A stretch of 64,000 nt of DNA, taken from NCBI GenBank assembly GCA_037013555.1, contig JASUAD010000001.1, forward strand, positions 130,755,589-130,819,588. The letters are read 5' to 3'. The DNA comes from Sextonia rubra. Its lineage: Eukaryota > Streptophyta > Magnoliopsida > Laurales > Lauraceae. Numbering within the stretch: the first letter of the stretch is position 1; each line of letters opens with the position of its first letter. Below, in pieces: positions 48,096-59,600 of the stretch. A model generated the notes under the pieces. That model was not told the origin of the DNA, did no database searches, and saw nothing but the letters and a program-made list of their open reading frames with translations. A program made the position numbers and the translations under genes.

Positions 48096-49492
48096 ATATA
48101 TATATATATGGGATTTAATCTTATGGGAACAGTTCTCACAAATTCTGTGAGAAGTGTTATCGGACCCTCCATTTAAATCGACAAATCTAACGGTCAGTTG
48201 GGCAGTATATAAGCCAAAAATTCCCATTGCCCGCCCAGAGTTTTCAAATTTCAACTCCCTCCTTCAGAAACGAGGTCAGCACCAAACAACCCAACCCTTC
48301 CATCTCCCTCCTTCAGAAAACGAAATCAGCCCCAAACGAGAGAAGCTCTTCGTCTTCCCTCAATCTCTTTTGCTTTCATATTCCCTCCACACCAGATGAC
48401 CAATTCATGAACCCAGCCCTATGATTCTCTCTCATTCTCGTCTCTGCCCAACAACCAGATGACCAGAGATCTCGTTCTCGCCTCTGCTCAAGGACCAGAC
48501 CCTAGGCACAAACCCAGCCCTTGGGTTCTCTCATTCTCGCTTTTGCAGAGCCATCAGACGACCAGACCCTAGTTTTCCTTAACCTCTCTCGCTATTGTCT
48601 CTCCTCTGCCTCAATCTCTCTCACTATTGTCTCCTCTACACCGGATGAACTTAGGCGCTTGCCATCAAAAGATCCCCTTCTCAACTTCTACCATTGCCGC
48701 TCTCTCCCTACCTTGCTGCCCAACAATGAGCAAGGTAACCCAGAGGTCAGCCTTGTTATGCTCTCTCTGCCCTGTTTCTTGAAATTTCTTTAATCTAGGG
48801 AGGGGTCGGCTATTGTTCTTTTATCCTAGATTTTGTAAATATACTCCTTCAATGATGAGCTTTCTAAGTTTAAAGGCATATATCCATCTTAGTATCATCT
48901 GTAGCTAAAGCTCATCTTAGAATCCTCTAACAAAGCTGTTGCTCTCACAAGGCAAGGGGGTTCTCACACACCCGCCCGACCACTAGCTCAAATATCATTG
49001 TTTTGGTGACCTGGGTTCAAAACCCATTACAGAACCACAGAAGGGAATGGTCTTATCATTGCACATGCCAAAGTGCCACAAAGAGAAAAGACCTCACACT
49101 AATCAATATGATATTCCTTCCAACATTAACGCTGGTTTTGAAAATGAAAAACCAAAAAAGAAGTAGCTGAAATATGAACTCATTAAACGTATTTCTGCCG
49201 GAAAATGAAAATGGTTTCAAAATAGAATGCTTTTTCATTGATCTTAAAGGCACTTTTACAATGTTTGTGGAAAGAGAGATCCAACCCAAGAGGGTTTTTG
49301 CATTTAGATGAGCTGCAGACCGTAGAGCTCAGACCATATTAGATAGTGCAACTGCAGAAAATTAGGTGCTACTACTTTAGGATTTTGAAGTTACAATCAC
49401 TTGAGCGCTCTGCTTGTACAGGATGTCTTCCATCATTTGCTAGACTACAAATGTTAGCTATATGAATCTCAATTTTGGCTTTGTTTTGCAAG

Positions 49493-49838
49493 ATGTCTTC
49501 TTCCAATTCCTATTCCTTTGAATAGGTGCCAAAATTCTCTTGTCAAGTCTAATCCAAATAGAAAGTTTTGGAGATGTCCTAAATGGAAAGTAAGTTTTAT
49601 ATATTCTTATATTTAATGCCAATGCTTTAATTTCCTGATTAAATATTATTTGAATGAATTCAGTTCTTTTTGTAGGAAGAAAAAGGTTGCGATAAATTTA
49701 TGTGGAAAGATGAAGCAAAGAATGAAAAGAATTTAGCAACACTTATCGAAGACATTAATAATACACTTGACAAGCCTAATCAAATTTTTTGGATAGCGGT
49801 TGAAGAGATAAAGGTTGCATCTGAAGGAAAAATCTAAT
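49493..49838 (+). pseudogene. GRF-type zinc-finger gene fragment captured in MULE B
   Basis: Exon 1 (49493-49589) starts MSSSNSYSF, then after a frame slip encodes CQNSLVKSNPNRKFWRCPKW. Its GTAAGT donor is at 49590. The intron ends TTTTTGTAG at 49675. Exon 2 (49676-49838) encodes EEKGCDKFMWKDEA and ends TAA. The spacing of cysteines and the NPNRKFWRCP and FMWKDE phrases match the plant GRF zinc-finger family, short nucleic-acid-binding domains of mostly unknown role. The slip and in-frame TAG near 49523 make it a broken gene. Preserved splice sites indicate capture of genomic DNA. Confidence 0.6.
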
Positions 49839-51144
49839 AAACTAAATTATGTAGTCAATATTTTCTGTTGTCTTATTTGTGTAATATGCATCATGAAAGT
49901 AGGATATTAAACTGTATGCCTTTGAGGACCGATGGAATCCAATTCCAAAAAGTGCTATGTATATTTTGATCACGTGTGAATGAATGGGGGCGTCTTTGAA
50001 TGTGTGATTACTTCATGTTGATCATTTCCTATGCAAATCAATTCACATGCATGCACGCATATCTGATACCATTAACAGATTTAGAATTTGTGATTTTAAG
50101 AATCTTGGATGGTCCTGTGAGAATGAATGGGCGTCTTTGGACCTTGCTCAAGCAATAGAATCTTCCATAGGCAATTTGAACTGTTCACACTTCACCATTT
50201 GGACCTTGCTCAAGCAATAGAATCTTAAAAACAAGTTGTACAGAAACCTCATTCCTGATGCACAACCAAGGGTCAACAAGAAACGGTTTTAGTTTGAAAT
50301 ATAGGACACTTATGGGATGCCCAATGTTAAAATTTCATGCTTCACATGGAACTTTCAGGTTAAAAGAACTTAACCATCACTCTTTTCTTCCACATTTGTC
50401 AAAGAAAACATGATAACTGTTACCGTTGATTTAATTTGATAGATGGATAAAATATGCCAACTGATACCATTGATTTCAACAAAAGATCCAAACATGTGAA
50501 TTGATACCCACATACATTTAACAATTAGGATCCAAACATTCCAGTTGATACCCACATACATTTAACAAACAGGATCCAAATACACAGAAGGACTCTTTCA
50601 ACCAAAAATTCTCTTCACTTTTCATTCAATCTGCATAAAAAAGAAAAACAAGATTGTTCATATTTATGAATATACATGATCCAAACATGCCTTCTCATCC
50701 CTTTTCAGGAACCACCCACATTCCAAAAAAATTACATGATGTTTTATTAACATGCCAATTAATAGATAATACATGTTCCAACCAAGACCCTGCATATATT
50801 TAACAAACATGATCCCAAAAAAAAAAAAATGCACTCAATAATAAAAACTGCTCCATCATGGGCCTTCATGTTCGCTTCATCAAGGATGCATCAAGGACTC
50901 TTTCATCTTGGTCTTAGGACTCCTGCATTTGATTGCTATAGTTTAAACTGATGGTATGAATATAATCTGCATTAAAAAAATAAGAAAAAAAAATAAATTC
51001 AATCAATTTGTAATTCCACAAATCAAGTGATTAAATTGGTGCTGAACAAAAACTTTCATCTAGCTTTGTATTAGTGTGTCATCCTTGGAAGTTGACCTTT
51101 TTGATGCCTCACATTCATTTGACTTTTCTAAATCACTTTTATCC
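49839..51144. other. MULE B core, non-coding, with small repeats
   Basis: A 44-bp unit (phrase TTGATACCCACATACATTTAAC) is repeated twice at about 50486-50575. A 29-bp phrase on GGACCTTGCTCAAGCAATAG occurs near 50133 and 50197. No gene recognised. Confidence 0.5.
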
Positions 51145-53670
51145 TGCAAAACAAAGCCAAAATTGGGATTCATATAACTAACATTTATAATCTAGCAAAA
51201 CTAACATTTATAGTCTAGCAAATGATGGAAGACATCCTGTACAAGCATAGCGCTCAAGTGATTGTAACTTCAAAATCCTAAAGTAGTAGCACCTAGTTTT
51301 CTGCAGTTGCACTATCTAATATGGTCTGAGCTCTACGGTCTGCAGCTCATCTAAATGCAAAAACCCTCTTGGGTTGGATCTCTCTTTCCACAAACATTGT
51401 AAAAGTGCCTTTAAGATCAATGAAAAAGCATTCTATTTTAAAACCATTTTCATTTTCCGGCAGAAATACGTTTAATGAGTTCATATTTCAGCTACTTCTT
51501 TTTTGGTTTTTCATTTTCAAAACCAGCGTTAATGTTGGAAGGAATATCATATTGATTAGTATGAGGTCTTTTCTCTTTGTGGCACTTTGGCATGTGCAAT
51601 GATAAGACCATTCCCTTCTGTGGTTCTGTAATGGGTTTTGAACCCAGTTCACTAAAATAATGATATTTGAGCTAGTGGTCGGGCGGGTGTGTGAGAACCC
51701 CCTTGCCTTGTGAAAGCAACAGCTTTGTTAGAGGATTCTAAGATGAGCTTTAGCTACAGATGATACTAAGATGGATATATGCCTTTAAACTTAGAAAACT
51801 CATCATTGAAGGAGTGTATTTTCAAAATCTAGGATAAAAGAACAATAGCCGACCCCTCCCTAGATTAAAGAAATTTCAAGAAATAGGGCAGAGAGAGCAC
51901 AATAAGGTTGACCTCTAGGTTACCTTGCTCATCGTTGGGTAGCAAGGTGGGGAGAGAGCAGCAATGGTAGAAGTTGAGAAGGGGATCTTCTGATGGCAAG
52001 CGCCTAAGTTCATCCGGTGTAAAGGAGACAATAGTGAGAGAGATTGAGGCAGAGGAGAGACAATAGCGAGAGAGGTTAAGGAAAACTAGGGTCTGGTCGT
52101 CTAGTGGCTCTGCAGAGGCGAGAACGAGAGAACCCAAGGGCTGGGTTTGTGCCTAGGGTCTGGTCCTTGAGCAGAGGCGAGGACGAGATCTCTAGTCATC
52201 TAGTTGTTGAGCAGAGACGAGAATGAGAGAGAATCATAGGGCTGGGTTCATACATTGGTCATCTGGTGTGGAGGGAATATGAAAGCGAAAGAGATTGAGG
52301 GAAGACGAAGAGCTTCTCTCGTTTGGGCCTGATTTCGTTTTCTGAAGAAGGGAGATGAAGGGTTGGGTTGTTTGGTGCTGACCTCGTTTATGAAGGAGGG
52401 AGTTGAAATTTGAAAACTCTGGGCGGGCAATGGGAATTTTTGGCTTATATACAGCCCAACTGACTGTTAGATTTGTCGATTTAAATGGAGGGTCCAGATA
52501 ACACTTCTCACAGAATTTGTGAGAACTGTTCCCATAAGATTAAATCCCTATATATATATATATGGATTTTAATCCTCCGTGAACTGTTCTCACGGCACCT
52601 GTGAGAAGTCAGATCTCAGCCGCCAATTCCTGGATGCCATCCAACGGTGGAATGGAGAGCTTTAAAAGCACGCAAAAGAGAGAAGTCTTTGCAATTTGAA
52701 ATTTTGTTGCCCACTTGCAGAGCCCCCAAGGCGCAAAGCAGACTAGGGCAAAAGGGAATTGAATCGCTGTTCGGAGCTGAGCTCTTCCTCGACACTGGCC
52801 GTCTCTGGATCTTCCCCGACGCCGGCTGTCTTTGGATATTCCCGGTCGCCGGTTTAGGCATGCCCTTCCAATCGCGAAAGTCCCTTTCTCTTTGTCCCAG
52901 TCCTCTCTCCCTCTGTCACGCAGCCCCCTCTCCCTCTCTCACGCAGCCCCCTCTCCCTCTCTCTCTCGCCCTGCTCCCTCTCCCTCTCTCTTTCTGCCCA
53001 GGCCCCTCTCCTTCCCTCGCCCAGCCCCCTCTCTCTCTCTCTTTGTCCCAGCCCCCTCTCCTTCTCTCGCCTAGCCCCTCTCCCCCTCTCTCAGTCCCAG
53101 CCCCCTCTCCTTCTCTCGCCCAGCCCCTCTCCCCCTCTCTGTTTCACTCTCCCCCTTCCTCTTTTTCTCATCCCTTCCCTCTCTCCGCCTCTGTCCTCTG
53201 TTGCTTTCTGACCCTCACTCACTTTGTCTACCTCTAATCCTGTTGACAGATCCCAGCCATGGATTTCTCTTCTCAACTTGCATAAAGTGACCAGATAGCA
53301 GAGCATGATGGATAGAACAATCATTTGATGACATACAGCTTGATTTGCAGCTACGGCTTCCGGTAGAGCCTCAACTTCGGATAGAACCACATCTCCCGCT
53401 CTCCTCTCAAAACCCAAGCTCACCTCAAGTTTGTCTCTTTCATTCCAATTTCTTTTTAAATATTAAAGCATTTTTTTTACATGCAAATGCCAATAAGGTA
53501 GTATTCATGAGAGTTCTATTGCAGCCAATAATAGGGTAGTATTCATGGGAATTCTATTATACAAAATTGGCTAATTGCATTTATTTAGATTCTTATTATT
53601 TTATTATATTTTCTTTTGCATGGATTGTCATGGCGTCTAAAAGAGAGATCCAAATCCGTATTTACCAATT

Positions 53671-55980
53671 ATGTCATTTGTTCCACAAGTCGGTGAAGAT
53701 AAATTACCAAAAGTTGGACAATCTTTTGATAATATCGAGGATGCTTATAATACTTACAACAGTTATGCGAAAGTAACAGGTTTTAGCATTAGAAGAAGCT
53801 CAGAGACGAGGCTCAATAACAAAGTGGTGAGAAAAAAATTTGTGTGTTCTAAAGAAGGTTGTAACAAAGAAATATTTTGTGATAAAAAAGCAATGCAAAA
53901 ACATTTTTCAGATATGCGAGAGAATTGTGGGGCATACCTCCATATAAAAAAAACCAAAGAGGGGCGGTGGATTGTATTTTGAATTGTTGTGGAACATTCC
54001 CACTTGCTAAGTACCCCTAAAAAGACTTACATGCTACGGTCACACCGTAAAATTAGTGCTCCAAAAAAGAAAATAATAGATACTTATGGAGCGGCTAATA
54101 TAAGAGCAAATAAACAAATGAGATTATTAGTGGTGCAGGCAGGTGGGAGAGATGAAGTTGGTTTCATTGAAACAGAATATTGAAATTACATTGAGACAAA
54201 AGGGAAGAAACAAAGGATAATGATGGACCAATGTTTTATGAATACTTCAGACAAAAGAAAGAGAAAGATTCTATATACTTCTTTTCTATTGAAAAAGATG
54301 ATGAGGACCACATAAAACATGTGTTTTGGGCTTATTATTATTTTCAAAATTCATATAAGGAATTTGGAGATGTTGTCTCATTTGATACGACTTACAATAT
54401 GAATAGATATGGTCTCATTTTTTGTATGTTCACTGGAATTAATAACCATAATCAGCCAATTTTATTTGGATGTTGCATAATATCAAATGAAACTTCTGAC
54501 ACATTTGTTTGGGTTTTCAATAAATGGCTTGAAGCAATGCAAGGAGACCCACGAAACACATTCTTGACAGACCAGGATCTCGCGATGACAAAAGCAATTA
54601 GTTCTGTCATGCCCACCACAAACCACCGTTATTGTTTGTGGCACATCATGCAAAATTTGCAAAAAAACTTAGGTGGAGTTACGATTCATAAAGATGGCTT
54701 GATCAAAGCTCTTAAAAAAATCACTTTCAACCCTTTGACAATTGAACAGTTGGAATTTAGTTGGAACAACATGATGACTAATTATGATGTTTCGAACAAT
54801 GATTGGCTAAATGCGCTGTATGATATCCGTCATAAGTGGATTCCGGTTTATATGAGACATTTATTTTTTGGAGGGATTTCTACAACATCGAGGAGTGAAA
54901 GTATCAATGCTTTTGTGAAGCAATACGTCACTAAAAAAAAATGGATTGTGTGATTTTATGTTTCGATTTGAGCAAGGAGTCAAAACTCAAAAATATCGTT
55001 TGTTGGTGGCAAATCATGAAACTATTGATGGAAGGCCAAATTAATAACAAATTTGCCCTTGGAGTGGAAGATGTCGGAAGCATATACAAAGAAGATATTC
55101 TACAAGTTTTAAGATCAGTTCATGTATATAACATCCGACATTGTGGATCTTGTGAAAGATGAGGTTGAACAAAGAATTTATCATATTTCATCATACGAAA
55201 ATGCCAATCAAATTCAAAACTGTCATTTTCAAAATAGAAGAGAAAGATGTAAAATGTTCTTATCAATTGTTTGAGTTTCAAGGGATTCCATGTGGACATA
55301 TCATTTGTGTCTTGAAACAGGAGAGAATCTATACATTACCTGAACAGTTTATTTTGAGAAGATGGACAAGACATGCAAGAGTAGATGATGATTCTAATAG
55401 TAGCATGACATTTGATGGTTCTTTGCTTGAGCGACATGGAGATTTAGCATTTAATGCTGCAGTTGTTGTTGATGAAGGCTCATTATGTATAAAAGCATAC
55501 CATCATGCAAAAAGGGTTCTCCGAGATTTGAAAAAGAGTATTTGCGAGATAAATGAAAAGGAAGTAACGACAAAACGTGCTAAGAAGGGAAGTGCAAAAA
55601 CCATCTGTTCTACAGAGAGGTATTATGCACTATAGCAAGCCATTACAAAAGGTCGTCCAAGAGATTGATGTCCTCTAAGGAAAAAGCTATGAAAAAAGTA
55701 ATACTTTATAGTGGATGTGGCAAACGTGGTGTTGCACATGAGAAGCCACAATTGTCCTATGCTTGTGAATAGGTATTCTTATACATAAGTGTTGCATTTG
55801 CTTTTAGTATTCAACTAAAAGTTAGTAATGATTGCATCTATTCCTTTTAGATCTGAAGTTCATATCTCTACCATGATGAAAGTGATTTAGAAAATAGCTT
55901 TCAGGTATCCAATGAATGTGAGGCATTAGAAAGGTCAACTTTCGAAGATGACATGCTAACACAAACTTTTGAGGTGTAAC
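53671..55980 (+). pseudogene. MULE C transposase, FAR1-like, multiply broken
   Basis: It is homologous along its length to the MULE A transposase. The FAR1 domain (53671-53982) has AYNTYNSYAKVTGFSIRR and the zinc cysteines KFVCSKEGC, ending at an in-frame TGA at 53980. Another stop falls at 54181. The catalytic core is the longest open piece (54231-54953): FDTTYNMNRY and TDQDLAMTKA carry the acidic residues, then HRYCLWHI and RSESINAF. Later pieces at 54941-55162 and 55159-55635 are out of phase with each other. The SWIM finger reads CSYQLFEFQGIPCGHI, with its second cysteine replaced by Tyr. A final knuckle (SGCGKRGVAHE) is near 55710-55745, and a last exon follows a TTTTAG acceptor near 55850. 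It is inactive. Confidence 0.85.
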
Positions 55981-55984
55981 TGTG

Positions 55985-58329
55985 TAAGTTTCTGTGCACC
56001 ATCAATTATATTGGCCTTTCAAACAATACCCATTCATTCATTAATGAAGAAACAGCATTGCTATAATCATATAATTTGTGGCTTTACAGGTTGACTGACT
56101 TGCATTCATACCTTCAATGAAGAAGAAAATGTTCGGTTGAAAGAGTCCTTGATGCAGCCAAGATAAAGCCAAGAGTTGAGTATGAGTCATTTGTTTAATC
56201 TAATTTCTAACATGTGTATTTCCTACCTTGTATTTTGTAGGGTTGTGCACTCAACACAGATGGGTGGTTATCAGATTGTAATGGTCATTGGTTGTGATTC
56301 AATGTATTTACTATTTAGGTTGTACTGGCCATGTTGTATTTTGGTGTGTATTTGGAATGTTTGGAATTGGATATCTTCTATGATGTTTGGATGTTATTTT
56401 ATTTTTAATAAATTTGTCATGTTTGGAATTTTCTATGAATTCCATAGGTTTGAATGATACAGTTCATGATGTAGTCAGTGCAGTTTGAATGATACAGAGG
56501 TTTTGAGCTATATCTAGTTCAGGGTAGATCCAATTCTATGTGAATGACCAAACGGCCTTTTCTCGGCATTTTCAAATTTAGGTCACTTGGTAGCTACAGG
56601 TTGGAGCAATTTTGGCACAATTTTAGTAGCCACATGTTGAACCAATATTTATTTGATGCATGCTATTCTGGGCTTTTTGTCTGATGTAATAGTGAAATAA
56701 CCATGAACAACGGTTGTACAGCCTTTGAGATGGTGGTCCACCCAGTCACCCTCAGGCAAGCACTCATGTAGTCTTAATTCTTAGAGATGTCTTTCCGTGT
56801 AGCTTTCTCTTCTTTGTAGCAAAGAAGTGTAGTGATGAACTAGTGTTTCCAGTAATCCAAGTGGAATGTTTTATTTTTGGACATTGAATTTTAATGTGGA
56901 TGTTGTTTTAGTATTGAATGGAGATTAATGGAAGGTAGATGTATTTCATTTTTGTAATGTGATTATTTGTTTTAGCACAGAACGATGGAAGTAGCAAAAG
57001 AGCAAGGCTTCTGTAGTGGCAGCTGAAGAGCTTGATCAAGCTAATTCATCAATACCATTTTGCTACTAGGGATGTTGGTGTTGCTGGTCCCAACACAATA
57101 CCTTTTGCCACTGCCACTAAAGCTAAAAATGAAAAAGAAAAAAAAAAAAAAAAGGCAAAATACCACTACATCTCCACAGATAACCAGTAACTACATTAAG
57201 GCATCTCAACGCGAACAAACTGCATTCTACAAAATTCAACAATGTTTGAGTCCAAATTCATAACATCTCAAATATAAATTTTCATCATTCCATAACATCT
57301 TCATTCTCATTTAAATCCAAAATTTATTCCTTTATGATAATTACATTTCCATGAAATCCATTACATCACTCAAATTATGTATCTTTGAACATTACATCAC
57401 TAAAAAAATGCGATAAAAAGTATTCCAAATGCCCGGAGTCAATTCCATCACAACAGATGCTCTCTAATATGTTCTTCTGAAGCTGAGGTCTCATTGGCTT
57501 TGATCAAAGCCTGCAAGCAAACCAAAAAATAAAAGGTCAAACACTGGACTGTAAGAGTCTTTGAATTTTTATTTGTGCATTTACCATATCCACTATAACG
57601 CCCGTTGGATCAATTGTTTCCATCAACTAATCAGGACATCCACATTTACCGTAAGGAATGCACTACAAACTTACTAATGGATGCTGTATCAGATATCAAA
57701 GATTACATATTGAAAAAACACTTCCAAAAGGAGTAACAATTCCATCCTACTTGACCGACTCCATTTAGATGTAAGGCCTGCCAATCAAGAAGAAATGAAA
57801 CCATGTACATTAGCAGAACTAGAATCAAACCATACCAAAGCAAATCAAAACCATTTATGTAAAAAGAAATCAATGAGAAAAGAGGGGAAAAATCCAGCAA
57901 GGAAACAATGATTGAAGGCCTGCTGTTGATTCTGCTATAGGTGATACATGGATGTGGAAATGGTGGTGGTTCTGTTCTAGACAAAGGGTTGGTTTCTAAA
58001 TATGTTTTAGACAGAAAAATTTTTCAAGTTAGTTTCATGTTGCTGGATATTTTTATAATCTGAACGCAGGATTTTTCAAAGGCCGTCTTGGACATCTATA
58101 GTTTCAGAAATAGAAGAAGGCATTCACAGGAAAAACTGAAAAACAAGAAAAATAAGGTAGAAGTTTTGGAAAACATTACCGTAGTATTGAAAGAGGCAGA
58201 ACCTTGCTTGATGATCAGATGTGAGGGAGGAGATCCGGAGCGATGATCATCTGCTGGTTTCTCTGAGGGAGGAGTTCCAGAATCCTCTTCCGATTTGGGA
58301 TGGAGAGCCAGAGAGCAGTGAAGGAGACC
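55985..58329. other. MULE C interior, non-coding
   Basis: No gene recognised. There is a poly-A-rich run at 57130-57155. The phrase GAAAGAGTCCTTGATGCA near 56140 recurs in inverse orientation in MULE B near 50890, so the two MULEs share some interior sequence. Confidence 0.5.
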
Positions 58330-58773
58330 AGTGGCGAGGGGGAGGGGGCTGAGCGAGAGAGGGAGAGAAGGCTGGGGCAGAGAGAGAGGGAGAGGGGGCT
58401 GGGACAGAGAGAGGGAAAGGGAGAGAGGGACTTTTGCGCCGGGGAAGGACATACCCAGACCGGCGACGGGGAAATTCCAGAGACGGCCGGCATCGGGGAA
58501 GAGCTCAGCTTGCACCTGCATCGGCATTGGACGGGGATTCAGTTCCCTCTGGCCCCAGCCCCCCCTGCAGTTTTGGGGCTCTGTAAGTGGTAAACGAAAT
58601 TTCAAATTTCAAAAACTTCTCTCTTGTGCATGCTTTTGAAGCTCTCCATTCCACCATTGGATGGCATCAAGGAATGGGCGGCTGAGATCTGACTTCTCAC
58701 AGGTGTTGTGAGAGATCAGTTCCCGTATAGGATTAAAACCCATTTATATAATTATTATTTGGACTAAGAGGGA

Positions 58774-59210
58774 GAATGATGGAAATTACTGAATGTGGTC
58801 CCAACAATCACCTTTGTTTAGAAATACAAAGATACCTTATCTTTGGTTTAGTTTTAGCAAACCCAAATTTTGAAAATTTTGGTTACTTGAGGATAACTTT
58901 CTCTTACCAGTTTCAAAGTACTGTAAGGGATATTCTCAATAAAAAGGATATCATCTGGTATTATAAAACTTCCTATAGTCCCTACCTCTAGCGCCTAACA
59001 AAAGAGGTTTCCATCATTGGTTATGAGAGGAATAGAAGTAGAAGTATCATGGGCCAATAGCTCAGTTGAATAGAGCATCTGATCAAGATCTTAGCATCAG
59101 GTACGCCATTTACTTAGATCTATGAATATAGATAATTTTGTACGGGTCTGTACCGTTGATTTTGTGATGCTAGATAGATTTGGGATTCTTTGTTAATTTT
59201 ATTCCCAACA
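58774..59210 (+). repeat. Direct repeat R2 (pair with 45709-46091)
   Basis: The same-orientation partner of R1, beginning just outside MULE C and ending ATTCCCAACA. It holds a tRNA-like stretch at 59051-59090. Confidence 0.6.
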
Positions 59211-59600
59211 AACTATTCTACTGTATATCATACACTGCTTCCGGTTAGCTAGAAATCAGGCCACTTTCGACAACATTAAAGTCTCTACTCTAGAACTAGC
59301 CTCCTCATTCAAGAGCTCCTCTCTCTCTTTTAGGAAGATCAGTAAGAAATTCCAAGGGAAAACTAAAAAAAACCTTTCAATAGTCAGTTATCTTCAATCT
59401 AATTTGTAATATTTGAGTGTTCCAGTGGCTCCTCTCGGCAACAATTAACTTTCAGTATTTCTTTTCTCACCTTTGGGTATACTTGTGTAGTTGTATTTTT
59501 TGAGCATTGGCAGCTTGTTTCCCTTTTGGGCGCTCTATTAACCTATGTTCTCTTTCCTCTTTTTTATTTTTTAATACAAATTACCCTTTTAACCAGAAAA
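59211..59600. other. Non-coding interval before the kinase half of pseudogene 2
   Basis: No feature recognised, and there is no counterpart in receptor kinase pseudogene 1. Confidence 0.5.

Larger units (their letters stand above)
48110..52548. mobile_element. MULE B: foldback-type Mutator-like element, non-autonomous
   Basis: It is 4,439 bp, with inverted arms of about 1.38 kb (48110-49490) and 1.40 kb (51145-52548), both starting GGGATTTAATCTTATGGGAAC. Matching nine-base AT flanks (TATATATAT on each side) fit a MULE target duplication, though a simple repeat makes this weak. The arms carry mirror-image open frames (48521-48793 plus and 52137-51865 minus), so those frames are repeat sequence and not independent genes. 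There is no transposase. The unique 1.65 kb core carries a GRF-type gene fragment. Confidence 0.85.
52564..58741 (+). mobile_element. MULE C: Mutator-like element with decayed transposase
   Basis: About 6.2 kb. The left end GGATTTTAATCC and the complement of the right end GGGTTTTAATCC lead into matching arms that share GTGAGAAGTCAGATCTCAGCC. The arms are about 400-550 bp (52564-53110 and 58330-58741) and include a CT-rich tract like that in MULE A. A FAR1-like transposase pseudogene lies inside on the plus strand. It directly abuts MULE B through a 15-bp AT run. Confidence 0.8.

Noticed and set aside
48521..48793. 90-codon frame with a near-identical mirror at 52137-51865 taken as a gene pair
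   Set aside because: Both are the same stretch of the MULE B inverted arms. Duplication of the arm, not of a gene, accounts for the match.
52647..53237. 196-codon plus-strand frame at the left end of MULE C
   Set aside because: It lies in the CT-rich terminal arm and is low-complexity Ser/Pro/Leu, with a mirror version in the right arm.
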